From the NCBI GenBank assembly GCA_035275265.1, contig DATENC010000011.1, positions 62,001 to 126,000 of the forward strand: DNA of 64,000 nucleotides, given 5' to 3'. The notes below the pieces were generated by a model. It made no database searches. It had not been told where the DNA came from and was given only the letters and a program-made list of their open reading frames with translations. This document shows, piece after piece, positions 1-8,864 of this stretch; position 1 is the stretch's first letter; the number at the start of each line of letters is the position of its first letter. The DNA comes from JACQAP01 sp035275265. GTDB lineage: Bacteria > Pseudomonadota > Gammaproteobacteria > Burkholderiales > JACQAP01. The translations under genes and the position numbers were made by a program.

Positions 1-374
1 TCCTGGCACTGATGGGCTCCGGGCTCAACGGTCAGCGTTTTGCGTTCAATGGCTACCTACCCTCGCGTTCTCCTGAGCGCGAGCACAGCATTCGCGAGCT
101 GGAGGAAAGATCCCGGCACCTGGGTCAGACCGAAATTTTCATCGAGGCGCCTTATCGCAACGATCAGTTGTTGAGTGCGCTGCTGCGCACCTGCAAAGCC
201 GATACCCTTCTGTCATTGGCAACCGACTTGACTGGAGCTACCGAGCAGGTGAGAACGCTTACCGTGGCGCAATGGAAAAATGCGCCGGCAAGCCTGGACC
301 GCAGGCCGACCGTGTTCCTTCTTCTGGCAAAGGGCTCAGCGAACCGGGGAAAGCGGCCCAGCGGCACGCACTAG
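1..374 (+). CDS. RsmI-like SAM-dependent methyltransferase (tetrapyrrole methylase fold), 3' part only
   Basis: The gene enters the window already open; the reading frame is continuous from base 3 and the first in-window ATG at 12 is internal. The visible C-terminal ~120 residues contain the block GLNGQRFAFNGYLP and the block IFIEAPYRND, which are typical of the RsmI family. These enzymes 2'-O-methylate C1402 of 16S rRNA; betaproteobacteria often carry a second copy beside sppA whose substrate is less certain, and this may be that copy. The last 39 bases overlap the 3' end of convergent sppA. The N-terminal glycine-rich SAM-binding part lies outside the window, so family assignment is good but exact substrate is not. 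Confidence 0.75.
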   Translation, partial: LALMGSGLNGQRFAFNGYLPSRSPEREHSIRELEERSRHLGQTEIFIEAPYRNDQLLSALLRTCKADTLLSLATDLTGATEQVRTLTVAQWKNAPASLDRRPTVFLLLAKGSANRGKRPSGTH

Positions 375-1295
375 CGCCTCGCCCAGCGACGCACCGAAGC
401 GCTTTGCAAAGCGCTCGGCTATATTCTCGCGCGGCGTGAAGTCGACGATTCTCTCGGCCTTGATGACTTCACGAGCCACGAAGTCAACGCTGCCGAGTGC
501 ATCAGTCAGGCCAAGGTCGACGCTTTTTTGGCCGGTCCATACCAGACCGGAAAAAACGTCCGGCGCTTCCTTCAGGCGTTTGCCGCGCCCCTTGCGCACC
601 ACGTCGACGAACTGCTGATGAATCTCGCCAAGCATGCGTTTTGCGTATTCGCGCTGCGCGGGATCGAGCGGTGAAAATGGATCGAGAAATCCCTTGTTCT
701 CTCCGGCGGTAAGCAGCCTGCGTTCGACGCCGAGTTTTTCCATAGTGCCGGTAAACCCGAATCCGTCCATCAGCACGCCTATTGAACCGACGATACTCGC
801 CTTGTCGACGTAGATCCGGTCGGCGGCAACGGCCACGTAGTAACCGCCGGAGGCACAGATGTCCTCGATCACCGCATAGATCGGAATATCCGGATGTTTC
901 TCACGGAGCCGACCGATTTCGTTGTTGATGGTGGCGGCCTGCACCGGACTGCCGCCCGGGCTGTTGATCCGCAGGATCACGCCCTTGGTGCTTTTGTCCC
1001 CGAACGCGTCCTGCAGCCCTTGATTGATGGTGTCGGCATTGGCGTGCGCGTCCGCGGCAATGATTCCGTTCAATTCCACCAGCGCGGTATGGTTGGTCGG
1101 CAACGCCACATCACGTCCGCCGAACCAGCCGAACGCAGCGAACATCAGAACGAAAAGATAGATGAAGGTGAGCGTCTTGAAAAAGATCCCCCAGTGGCGG
1201 GCCCTGCGTTGCTCGTCGAGTGCGGCGTGCGCGAGCTTTGCGATGATCTCGCGTTCCCAGTTGCCTCCGGAGGCGCCCGGATCGGTTTCAGCCAT
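336..1295 (-). CDS. sppA: Signal peptide peptidase SppA, short form (S49 family)
   Basis: A 319-residue membrane-bound serine protease that degrades signal peptides left in the inner membrane. A single N-terminal transmembrane segment lies at about residues 39 to 58. The ClpP-like core follows, with INSPGG, the nucleophile block CASGGYY and the SIVGSIGV segment. The length fits the short single-domain form, not the 600-residue E. coli form. The ATG is preceded by AAGGAAG at suitable spacing. It is the last gene of a minus-strand run rluC, HAD phosphatase, Rieske protein, sppA in which each gene overlaps the next by 8 to 22 bases, implying one transcript. Its 3' end overlaps the convergent methyltransferase gene. 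Confidence 0.93.
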   Translation of the reverse strand: MAETDPGASGGNWEREIIAKLAHAALDEQRRARHWGIFFKTLTFIYLFVLMFAAFGWFGGRDVALPTNHTALVELNGIIAADAHANADTINQGLQDAFGDKSTKGVILRINSPGGSPVQAATINNEIGRLREKHPDIPIYAVIEDICASGGYYVAVAADRIYVDKASIVGSIGVLMDGFGFTGTMEKLGVERRLLTAGENKGFLDPFSPLDPAQREYAKRMLGEIHQQFVDVVRKGRGKRLKEAPDVFSGLVWTGQKSVDLGLTDALGSVDFVAREVIKAERIVDFTPRENIAERFAKRFGASLGEALVRAAGPLSPVR

Positions 1296-1653
1296 GATCT
1301 GCTTCCTTGATTTCGGCCAGGTAGACCTGTCCGTCGTGCTCTTGCACAGGCAATTTGGTCAAGCTCTGACCCTTACATGGACCGCCGACGCAGTAGCCCG
1401 TATCCGGAAGATACGCGGCGCCATGCGTCGAACATATCAAGTATAGACCGGACACGTCGAAGAACTCACCTGGTTGCCAATCGAGCTCAACCGAGACATG
1501 GGCGCAGCGGTTCAAATACCCATGCACGTTGCCACGATAGCGTACCGCAAACGCCGCCGCCGTCCCGCGCTCCGTTTCCACAGTAAAGCGCACACCTCTG
1601 CCGCGCTCCGGCAAGTCACTGGCCGCGCAAATCAGACGTCTTGCTTCAGCCAC
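1288..1653 (-). CDS. Rieske [2Fe-2S] ferredoxin-like protein
   Basis: A 121-residue soluble protein with the two Rieske cluster-binding motifs, C50-A-H52 and C74-S-T-H77, so a [2Fe-2S] cluster held by two Cys and two His is expected. There is no signal peptide and no attached oxygenase domain. It therefore resembles the small stand-alone Rieske ferredoxins, whose electron partner is usually unknown. It overlaps the HAD gene upstream by 22 bases and sppA downstream by 8 bases, so translation is probably coupled. Its position between a phosphatase and a peptidase does not reveal the redox partner. Confidence 0.88.
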   Translation of the reverse strand: MAEARRLICAASDLPERGRGVRFTVETERGTAAAFAVRYRGNVHGYLNRCAHVSVELDWQPGEFFDVSGLYLICSTHGAAYLPDTGYCVGGPCKGQSLTKLPVQEHDGQVYLAEIKEADHG

Positions 1654-2300
1654 GTCATCAACTCAACGAAACTGCCAATGCATGCCAGCGGTGCCAAGCG
1701 TTCGAGTTCCTCGCGCGGGTGCGCGCCATAGGTCAGGCCGACTGCCGGCACTCCGGCATTCGCGGCCATTTGCAGATCGTGTGTCGTGTCCCCGATCATC
1801 AATGTGCGTTCCCTCGTCACACCCAGCATGTGCATAAGCGTTTCCAGCATGTCGGGATGAGGTTTGGGGAAGCCCTCGTCGGCGCAGCGCGAGGCGTGAA
1901 AATGTGCGCCGAGCGCCGTGTTTTGTAGCGCGCGGTCCAATCCGCGACGGCTTTTGCCGGTGGCCACGGCCATCAGATAGCCGTCCCGGTTAAGTGCGGG
2001 TATGCCTTCCTCGACCATGGGAAACAGCTCGATGTCCTCATGACCGGCCATGAAATGTGCACTGTAGCGGCTCGCGACCTCCTGGTAACGATCGCTGTTC
2101 AGTCCGGGACTGAGGTAGGCCAACGCATCCTGCAGCCCTAGCCCGATCACGTGGCGGGCCGCTTCTGGTGCCGGCACGGGTAGATCGAGATCCCGAAATG
2201 CGGATTGCAGCGACGCGACGATATGTCCCGCAGAGTCCACCAGCGTGCCATCCCAGTCGAAGACCAGCAGTTCGAAGCGTCCGGGCATGAGTCTAGCCAC
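1632..2300 (-). CDS. HAD-superfamily hydrolase, phosphoglycolate phosphatase-like
   Basis: A 222-residue HAD subfamily IA hydrolase. Motif I is D15-W-D17-G-T, with Asp15 the expected phosphoenzyme nucleophile. The TGK segment serves as motif II/III and GDTTHD near residue 170 is motif IV, the Mg-binding end. The helical cap between motifs I and II has the size seen in Gph and PPi phosphatases. Substrate cannot be read from the sequence; phosphoglycolate is the usual default annotation. Its end overlaps the Rieske gene and its start overlaps rluC by 8 bases. Confidence 0.85.
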   Translation of the reverse strand: MARLMPGRFELLVFDWDGTLVDSAGHIVASLQSAFRDLDLPVPAPEAARHVIGLGLQDALAYLSPGLNSDRYQEVASRYSAHFMAGHEDIELFPMVEEGIPALNRDGYLMAVATGKSRRGLDRALQNTALGAHFHASRCADEGFPKPHPDMLETLMHMLGVTRERTLMIGDTTHDLQMAANAGVPAVGLTYGAHPREELERLAPLACIGSFVELMTWLKQDV

Positions 2301-3237
2301 TGGCCTTAAGCGAGTGCAGGAAACTTTCCAGCTCGGGTGCGAGCGGGGCTTGCACTCGTACCGTCTCGCCGTTGCGGGGGTGGTGGAATTCGAGGCTGGC
2401 GGCGTGCAGGAACATCCGCTTCAGACCCCGCTTCGTCAGCCGCTTGTTAGCGTCGAAATCACCATACTTGTCGTCGCCGGCGATAGGAAACCCGAGGTGC
2501 GCAAGGTGCACGCGAATCTGGTGCGTGCGGCCGGTCTTGAGCTCGGCATCGAGCAGGCTGAATCCGGGGAAACTGCGCTCCAGGCGGAATACGGTGTGCG
2601 CCTGCGCACCGTCCTCGTCGACCACCACCCGACGTTCGCCGGATGCAGCTACATATTTGTGCAACGCCAGTTTGACGTTGCGCTTGGCCTCTTTCCACTC
2701 GCCCAGCACCAGCACCCGGTAGTGTTTTTTCACCGCGCCTTCCCGTAACTGCGCGTGCAGCGCGGTCAGGGCGCCGCGCTTCTTGGCCAGCGCCAGTACC
2801 CCCGACGTATCGCGATCCAACCTGTGCACGAGTTCAAGAAAGCGGATGCCCGACCGCGCCTGACGCAGTTGTTCGATCACACCGCTGGAAACGCCGCTGC
2901 CGCCATGGACTGCCACGCCGCCGGGCTTGTCGACGACCAGCAAGTCCTCGTCTTCTAAGAGGACCTTGCCAGCGAATACGGCTTTGACGGTCCGCGGTCC
3001 GGACGCGGGTCGGCTGGTTCGAACCGGCGGAAGCCTGACTTTGTCCCCCGATTGCAGACGATAGGCCACTTCCACCCGCCGCCCATTCACCCTCACTTCA
3101 CCGCCGCGGACGATGCGATAGATGTGGCTTTTTGGCACCCCTTTCAGGATCTTGTGCAGGAAATTGTCTATGCGCTGATCGTGCGCAGACTCATCCACCT
3201 CGCGCCATGTCACGGCTCCTTTACTTAAGGTATTCAT
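2293..3237 (-). CDS. rluC: 23S rRNA pseudouridine synthase RluC (positions 955/2504/2580)
   Basis: A 314-residue RluA-family enzyme that isomerises three uridines in 23S rRNA. An S4 RNA-binding domain spans about residues 20 to 75. The catalytic motif HRLDRDTSG lies at 138 to 146 with Asp141 as nucleophile. RTHQIRVH and the LHA segment near residues 240 to 280 complete the family signature. It heads the minus-strand operon and is divergent from rne, the same arrangement as in E. coli. A TATAAG hexamer ends only four bases before the ATG; if used as a -10 box the transcript would be nearly leaderless, but a promoter further upstream is equally possible. Confidence 0.93.
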   Translation of the reverse strand: MNTLSKGAVTWREVDESAHDQRIDNFLHKILKGVPKSHIYRIVRGGEVRVNGRRVEVAYRLQSGDKVRLPPVRTSRPASGPRTVKAVFAGKVLLEDEDLLVVDKPGGVAVHGGSGVSSGVIEQLRQARSGIRFLELVHRLDRDTSGVLALAKKRGALTALHAQLREGAVKKHYRVLVLGEWKEAKRNVKLALHKYVAASGERRVVVDEDGAQAHTVFRLERSFPGFSLLDAELKTGRTHQIRVHLAHLGFPIAGDDKYGDFDANKRLTKRGLKRMFLHAASLEFHHPRNGETVRVQAPLAPELESFLHSLKASG

Positions 3238-3602
3238 TTTGCTTATACTTCATCCCGCAAGCAGGCAATCAGTCACGACCAAGCGGTCACGACCAAGCGG
3301 TCGAGTCTTGTGCGCCGCAGACCAGCGGCCTCATCTCCCGCCATGTCCTGCCTGCAAAGAGGGGTTAACTTCGCTCACCCGAAAAAGTAGCGATGGTAAA
3401 TGATGAGTTGCGCGCTCGCACACCAAAAGTGGATTCCACCGTCCTGCGTGCTGCAGGATGTGTACTGACAAACCTCAGGCCAAAATCTCTCGTCCCCCTC
3501 CACCTATGACTTTCCCGACGACAGAAAACTAGAGCCCCTCCACAACCGGGGCGCTCCCCAGGTTTGTCCTCCCCGTGAACATGTGAGCGCGGGAGAACAA
3601 TA
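3238..3602 (+). promoter_or_regulatory. Divergent rluC/rne intergenic region and long rne 5' leader
   Basis: This 365-base stretch has no credible gene. It is expected to hold the promoters of both divergent genes and a long untranslated rne leader. In E. coli the rne leader folds into hairpins through which RNase E trims its own mRNA. Here a hairpin can form at 3532 to 3556 (GAGCCCC against GGGGCGCTC), shortly before the GGGAG ribosome-binding site. Autoregulation is inferred from the family and was not tested. Confidence 0.5.
3273..3300. repeat. Perfect 14 bp tandem duplication in the rluC/rne intergenic region
   Basis: The unit TCACGACCAAGCGG occurs twice head to tail (3273-3286 and 3287-3300). 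It lies between the rluC start and the rne leader. It may be a recent slippage duplication or a doubled protein-binding site. Confidence 0.7.
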
Positions 3603-6170
3603 ATGAAGCGTATGTTATTTAACGCGACCCACGCAGAAGAACTGCGCGTCGCGATTGTCGATGGCCAGAAGCTCATCGACTTGGATATCGAAACTGCCGG
3701 AAAAGAGCAACGCAAGAGCAATATTTACAAAGGCGTCATCACCCGCATCGAGCCCAGCCTCGAGGCGGCTTTTGTCGACTACGGCAACGAACGCCATGGC
3801 TTTCTTCCGTTCAAGGAAGTCAGCCGCTCCTTTTTCCAGAATCCCGACGCGGACCCCGCGCGCGTCAGCATCAGAGATGCCCTGCGCGAAGGCCAGGAAC
3901 TCATCGTTCAGGTAGACAAGGACGAACGCGGTAACAAGGGCGCGGCGCTGACCACTTTTATCAGCCTGGCAGGTCGCTACCTGGTCCTTATGCCAAACAA
4001 TCCGCGCGGCGGCGGCGTTTCGCGCCGGGTCGAGGGTGAGGACCGCAACGAACTGCGCGACACCATCTCGCAACTGGATGTTGCCCCCGGCATGAGCATT
4101 ATTGCCCGCACTGCCGGCATCGGCCGCTCGGTCGAGGAACTCACTTGGGATCTTAATTACCTGATGCAGTTGTGGCGGGCAATTGAAACCGCCGCCAAGC
4201 AGCAGGGCGGCGCCTTCCTGATCTACCAGGAAGGCAGCCTGGTCATCCGCGCAATACGCGACTATTTCCACCAGGAGATCGGCGAGATCCTGATCGACAC
4301 CGATAGTATTTACGATCAGGCCCGCCAATTCATGGGCCACGTAATGCCACAGAACGTCAACCGCGTGAAGATGTACAAGGATGACGTGCCGCTGTTTTCG
4401 CGATTCCAGATCGAGCACCAGATTGAAACAGCCTATTCGCGGCAGGTGCCGCTGCCCTCTGGCGGCGCAGTGGTGATCGACCACACCGAGGCATTGGTGT
4501 CGGTAGACGTCAACTCCGCCCGCGCCACGCGGGGCGCCGACATCGAGGAAACTGCTCTGCGCACCAACCTGGAAGCCGCGGACGAAATCGCCCGGCAACT
4601 CAGACTGCGCGATCTTGGGGGTCTGGTCGTGATCGACTTCATCGACATGGAGTCTGCCCGCAACCAGCGCGACGTGGAGAACAGACTGCGCGATGCTCTG
4701 AAGTACGACCGCGCACGCGTTCAGACCGGCAAGATTTCCCGTTTCGGACTACTGGAGTTGTCGCGCCAGCGGCTGCAGACCTCGCTCGGCGAAACCAGCC
4801 ATATCGCTTGCCCGCGCTGCCATGGCACCGGCCACATTCGCTCGGTCGAATCCTCGGCGCTGCATATCCTGCGCATCCTCCAGGAAGAGGCGATGAAGGA
4901 AAATACGGCGGCGCTACACGCACAGGTTCCGGTGGACGTAGCAACTTATCTGCTCAACGAGAAGCGCAACGAGTTCCACTCGATCGAGACGCGCCTCAAG
5001 GTCAATGTGCTGCTAGTCCCGAACGTGAACCTGCAGACTCCCAACTATTCCGTGACCCGGCTGCGCCACGACGAACTCAACGTGAGCGAGATCGTACAAC
5101 CGAGTTACAAGATGGCGGACATCGCGACCGAAGTCGCGGCACCGGCGGCGACCGTGCAGAAGCCGGAGCTGCAGCGGCCACAGGCTGCGGTACAGGGAAT
5201 CACGCCTGCCCAGCCCGCCCCGATGCGCCGGGAAGAACCGAAACCTTCGATCATGGAAAAGATCTTCGGCTGGCTTACACGCCAGCCGGAGGCCAAGCCG
5301 GAGCCACCCAAAGTGCGTCCGCGCGAACCGCAGCAGCGCCGTGATCACATGCGCGACGGTCGAGGTCGCGGAAGGGGTCGCCCGGATGAAAAACGTGGCG
5401 AGCGGACGCCACGTCAGGATGGGGAAAGCCCGCGCGAACAGAATCGTCCGCGTAGCCAGGAGCGTGCCGAGCGCCGGCCCCAGGAACGCCCTCAATCGCA
5501 ATATAAACAGCCGCGTCCGCCGCGTCCCGACCACGGGTTGGCTACGGTCGAGCAACGTCCGTCGGGAGACCGGCCGGAAGGCCCGCGCGATACGGAAGGC
5601 CGTGGCCGGCGGCGCCGCGGCCGCCACGAACGCCAGTCTGAACGTTCGGACAATGTCAGCCAGCAGTTGCCGCGCGGCGATCAACCCGCGCCCGAAATGG
5701 CCAGGCCGCACCGCGAGCGCAAACGTCCTGCGCCGGCGACTCCTTCACCTGAAGTCCAGACGGCCATGCTCGAACCTGTGATGTTCACGCATGAACCTGT
5801 CGCGGCCGAACCACCACCGACCATCGCAGTGGAAACGTTGCCGCAGGAGCGTTATCGGCCCGAACTACCGCCAGCCGGCGCTGCGGACACGCTGCCGCAG
5901 GAACGTTACCTGCCCGAGGCTAATACCGACGAACGGCAACCTGAACCGGTCGCTGCGGCACCTGCACCTGCCCGACAGCCCTGGAAGATGGAGCCGATCG
6001 CGTTACCACCCGACATGGTGATGATCGAGACGCAGTCGGACAAGCTTGCCAGAATGCTCGAGGAAGAACGACAGGATGCACCTCGACCCGTCAGACCGCC
6101 TCGTCAGCGCAACTCCGAGACGGTCATTGCGGACGAGCCACTACAACAGGTGGAAACCCGTAAGGAATAA
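3603..6170 (+). CDS. rne: Ribonuclease E
   Basis: An 855-residue endoribonuclease that starts mRNA decay and processes rRNA and tRNA. The N-terminal catalytic half has an S1 domain at about 35 to 125. It has the Mg-binding aspartates of SVDVNSA and VVIDFIDM, and the zinc-link CPRC near residue 405. Beyond about residue 510 the chain becomes disordered and rich in Arg, Pro and Gln, as expected for the degradosome scaffold and RNA-binding arm. Within it, residues ~546 to 560 (SIMEKIFGWLTRQ) look like the amphipathic membrane anchor. A small duplicated segment, LPQERYRPE and LPQERYLPE, sits near residue 750. The ATG follows a GGGAG site. The gene ends in a strong terminator. Confidence 0.96.
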   Translation: MKRMLFNATHAEELRVAIVDGQKLIDLDIETAGKEQRKSNIYKGVITRIEPSLEAAFVDYGNERHGFLPFKEVSRSFFQNPDADPARVSIRDALREGQELIVQVDKDERGNKGAALTTFISLAGRYLVLMPNNPRGGGVSRRVEGEDRNELRDTISQLDVAPGMSIIARTAGIGRSVEELTWDLNYLMQLWRAIETAAKQQGGAFLIYQEGSLVIRAIRDYFHQEIGEILIDTDSIYDQARQFMGHVMPQNVNRVKMYKDDVPLFSRFQIEHQIETAYSRQVPLPSGGAVVIDHTEALVSVDVNSARATRGADIEETALRTNLEAADEIARQLRLRDLGGLVVIDFIDMESARNQRDVENRLRDALKYDRARVQTGKISRFGLLELSRQRLQTSLGETSHIACPRCHGTGHIRSVESSALHILRILQEEAMKENTAALHAQVPVDVATYLLNEKRNEFHSIETRLKVNVLLVPNVNLQTPNYSVTRLRHDELNVSEIVQPSYKMADIATEVAAPAATVQKPELQRPQAAVQGITPAQPAPMRREEPKPSIMEKIFGWLTRQPEAKPEPPKVRPREPQQRRDHMRDGRGRGRGRPDEKRGERTPRQDGESPREQNRPRSQERAERRPQERPQSQYKQPRPPRPDHGLATVEQRPSGDRPEGPRDTEGRGRRRRGRHERQSERSDNVSQQLPRGDQPAPEMARPHRERKRPAPATPSPEVQTAMLEPVMFTHEPVAAEPPPTIAVETLPQERYRPELPPAGAADTLPQERYLPEANTDERQPEPVAAAPAPARQPWKMEPIALPPDMVMIETQSDKLARMLEEERQDAPRPVRPPRQRNSETVIADEPLQQVETRKE

Positions 6171-6209
6171 TCGCGTCATGCGGCGTTAAATGCCGTCAGC
6201 GGTATAACG

Positions 6210-6246
6210 GAAGCTCGGTTAGATGCCACCGAGCTTCTCTTTTTTT
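6210..6246 (+). terminator. Rho-independent terminator of rne, overlapping the 3' end of the phosphatase gene
   Basis: A perfect 10 bp stem (6210-6219 with 6228-6237) with an 8-base loop is followed by TCTCTTTTTTT. It stops rne transcription. The loop and stem also encode the stop and last codons of the convergent phosphatase gene, so both genes share these bases. On the minus strand the stem is not followed by a U tract. Confidence 0.85.
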
Positions 6247-6719
6247 ATGTGCTCGAGCAATCCTGCGGCCGCATCCTCGGTCATGTCCAGCACCAATTCG
6301 AATCCCTGTGCGCCGCCGTAGTAGGGATCCGGCACTTCTTCACCTCGCTGCGGGCTGCCGTACTCCATGAACAAGCTCAGTTTGCCGTGATGCTGCGCCG
6401 GGGCAAGCCGTCTTAGCTCGGAGAGATTGTGCCGATCCATCGCGACAATGTAATCGAATTCGACGAAATCCTTTCCGGACACCTGCCTGGCGCGCAGACC
6501 CGCGAGATCGTAACCGCGTTGGGCCGCGGCCAATTGCGTGCGGTGATCAGGCGGATGGCCGACGTGATAGTCGTGCGTGCCTGCCGAGTCGATGAGAATT
6601 TTCTGCTCCAGTCCTGCCGATACCACCGCATGGCGAAACACGCCTTCGGCGGTCGGTGAGCGGCAAATATTGCCGGTGCAGACAAACAGCACCCTGGCGG
6701 GGGTACCGATCCGTGCCAT
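6219..6719 (-). CDS. Low molecular weight protein tyrosine phosphatase
   Basis: A 166-residue cytoplasmic phosphatase. The P-loop C14-TGNICRS lies near the N-terminus with Cys14 as nucleophile. The general acid is the first Asp of DPYYGG at 131. In other bacteria such enzymes act on tyrosine kinases of capsule synthesis or on arsenate; no partner kinase is nearby, so the substrate is open. It lies directly downstream of uvrB with no gap and is probably cotranscribed with it. Confidence 0.92.
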   Translation of the reverse strand: MARIGTPARVLFVCTGNICRSPTAEGVFRHAVVSAGLEQKILIDSAGTHDYHVGHPPDHRTQLAAAQRGYDLAGLRARQVSGKDFVEFDYIVAMDRHNLSELRRLAPAQHHGKLSLFMEYGSPQRGEEVPDPYYGGAQGFELVLDMTEDAAAGLLEHIKKEKLGGI

Positions 6720-8825
6720 CTATCGGCTGCGCTTGCGCGCCAAGGGAATCGAAGCGACCTTGGCCGGCTTGTCGTCGGTTCCCGTCGCGACTAAAGGAGC
6801 CTGGTCGCCTTCGGTCATACCGAACGCCAGTTCCTTGAGTTCCTTTAACTGGTCGCGCAACTGTGCCGCACTCTCGAATTCGAGGTTCCTGGCGGCATCG
6901 AGCATGGCCTTTTCGACACGTTTCAGTTCCTTCAGCAGGTCCTTTTCGTTCATCGCGCCGTAGGCGGCGAGCTTTTCTGCCGCCTTCACGTCCTGCTGCG
7001 TAGAGGGGTCATAAACGCCTTCGATCATGTCCTTGATGCGCTTGAAAACTCCTTTGGGCGTGATTCCGTGCGCGATGTTGTATGTCACCTGCTTCTGGCG
7101 CCGGCGATCGGTTTCGGCGATTGCTCGCTGCATCGAATCGGTCATGCGGTCCGCGTACATGATGGCCGAGCCATTCAGATGGCGTGCGGCGCGGCCGATG
7201 GTCTGGATCAGGGAGCGCTCGGAACGCAGGAAGCCCTCCTTGTCCGCATCCAGGATCGCCACCAGCGATACTTCGGGAATGTCCAGCCCTTCGCGCAGCA
7301 GGTTGATGCCCACCAGAACGTCGAACTCCCCCAGCCGTAAATCCCGGATGATTTCCACTCGCTCCAGGTTGTCGATGTCGGAGTGCAGGTAACGCACCTT
7401 GACGCCATGTTCCGCAAGATAGTCGGTCAGATCCTCGGCCATGCGCTTGGTAAGCGTGGTCACCAGCACGCGTTCATTGCGCTTTACGCGTTCGCTTATC
7501 TCGGACAACAGGTCGTCCACCTGGGTGGCCGCTGGCCGCACGTCTATCTCGGGGTCCACCAATCCGGTCGGTCGCACCACCTGCTCCACCACCTGTGCCT
7601 GGTGCTGACGCTCATACTCCGCCGGCGTGGCGGAAACGAAAAAGGTCTGCGGCATGATCCTCTCGAACTCGTCGAACCTGAGTGGCCGGTTGTCGAGTGC
7701 GCTCGGCAGCCGAAAGCCGTAGTCCACCAGATTCTCCTTGCGTGCGCGGTCGCCGCGATACATCCCGCCGATCTGCGGTACGGTGACGTGGCTCTCGTCG
7801 ATAATCATGAGTGCGTTGAGCGGCAGATAGTCCAGAAGCGTCGGGGGCGGTTCGCCGGGGTTGCGACCTGACAGATGCCGTGAATAGTTTTCGATGCCCT
7901 TGCAGAAACCCAGTTCATTGAGCATTTCCAGATCGAAGCGGGTGCGCTGCTCGATTCTCTGCGCCTCCACCAGCTTCCCGTGCGCCTGGAAGAACTCGAT
8001 GCGCTCGCGCAGTTCGATCTTGATCGCCTCGATTGCCTTGAGAGTGGTGCTGCGCGGCGTCACATAGTGGCTGGAAGGATAGACCGTATAGCGTGGCACC
8101 TTCTGGCTCAAGTGCCCGGTCAGCGGATCGAACAGGGTCAGCGACTCCACCTCGTCGTCGAACAGAGAGATACGTAACGCCGTCTCTGAGCTTTCCGCGG
8201 GAAACACATCGAGTACATCGCCGCGGACGCGGAAGGTCCCGCGCCGGAAATCGAACTCGTTGCGCTCGTACTGCATCTCGGCCAGGCGCGCGATGATCTC
8301 GCGCTGGCTCTTGGTTTCCTTTTCCCTGAGATGCAGGATCATGCCGTGGTAGTCGACCGGATCGCCTATTCCGTAGATCGCCGACACCGTGGCGACGATC
8401 ACCGAGTCGTCGCGCTCCAGCAGCGATTTGGTGGCGGAGAGCCGCATCTGTTCGATGTGTTCGTTGATGCTCGAGTCTTTCTCGATGTAGAGATCGCGCG
8501 ACGGCACGTAGGCCTCGGGCTGGTAGTAGTCGTAGTAGGAGACGAAATACTCGATCGCGTTCTCCGGAAAAAATTCGCGCATTTCGGAATAGAGCTGGGC
8601 CGCGAGCGTCTTGTTCGGCGCCATGATGATCGCCGGGCGGCCGGTGTGCGCGATGACGTTAGCCATGGTGTAAGTCTTGCCGGAGCCGGTCACGCCGAGC
8701 AGCGTCTGGTAGGCCAGGCCGTCGCCGAGACCCTCGATAAGATTGGCAATCGCTTCGGGCTGGTCGCCTGCGGGCTCGAAGGGCCGGTGGAGGCGGAAGG
8801 GACTGTTTGGGAAAGTAACCAGCAC
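6720..8825 (-). CDS. uvrB: Excinuclease ABC subunit UvrB
   Basis: The damage-verifying helicase-like subunit of nucleotide excision repair. It has the Walker A GVTGSGKT, the YQPEAYVP beta-hairpin region with several Tyr that clamp DNA, DESHVTVPQ as motif II, the conserved RxxQTIGRAAR motif VI and a C-terminal UVR domain that binds UvrC. I place the start at the GTG at 8823-8825, giving 701 residues beginning VLVTFPNSPFRL; this matches where UvrB homologs begin. A longer ORF to 8951 would run into divergent tyrB and its extra residues look non-coding. No clear LexA box was seen in the 39-base gap. Confidence 0.95.
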   Translation of the reverse strand: MLVTFPNSPFRLHRPFEPAGDQPEAIANLIEGLGDGLAYQTLLGVTGSGKTYTMANVIAHTGRPAIIMAPNKTLAAQLYSEMREFFPENAIEYFVSYYDYYQPEAYVPSRDLYIEKDSSINEHIEQMRLSATKSLLERDDSVIVATVSAIYGIGDPVDYHGMILHLREKETKSQREIIARLAEMQYERNEFDFRRGTFRVRGDVLDVFPAESSETALRISLFDDEVESLTLFDPLTGHLSQKVPRYTVYPSSHYVTPRSTTLKAIEAIKIELRERIEFFQAHGKLVEAQRIEQRTRFDLEMLNELGFCKGIENYSRHLSGRNPGEPPPTLLDYLPLNALMIIDESHVTVPQIGGMYRGDRARKENLVDYGFRLPSALDNRPLRFDEFERIMPQTFFVSATPAEYERQHQAQVVEQVVRPTGLVDPEIDVRPAATQVDDLLSEISERVKRNERVLVTTLTKRMAEDLTDYLAEHGVKVRYLHSDIDNLERVEIIRDLRLGEFDVLVGINLLREGLDIPEVSLVAILDADKEGFLRSERSLIQTIGRAARHLNGSAIMYADRMTDSMQRAIAETDRRRQKQVTYNIAHGITPKGVFKRIKDMIEGVYDPSTQQDVKAAEKLAAYGAMNEKDLLKELKRVEKAMLDAARNLEFESAAQLRDQLKELKELAFGMTEGDQAPLVATGTDDKPAKVASIPLARKRSR

Positions 8826-8864
8826 GGGTAGAATACGCGGCTGACAAATTTCGATGTTATCACG

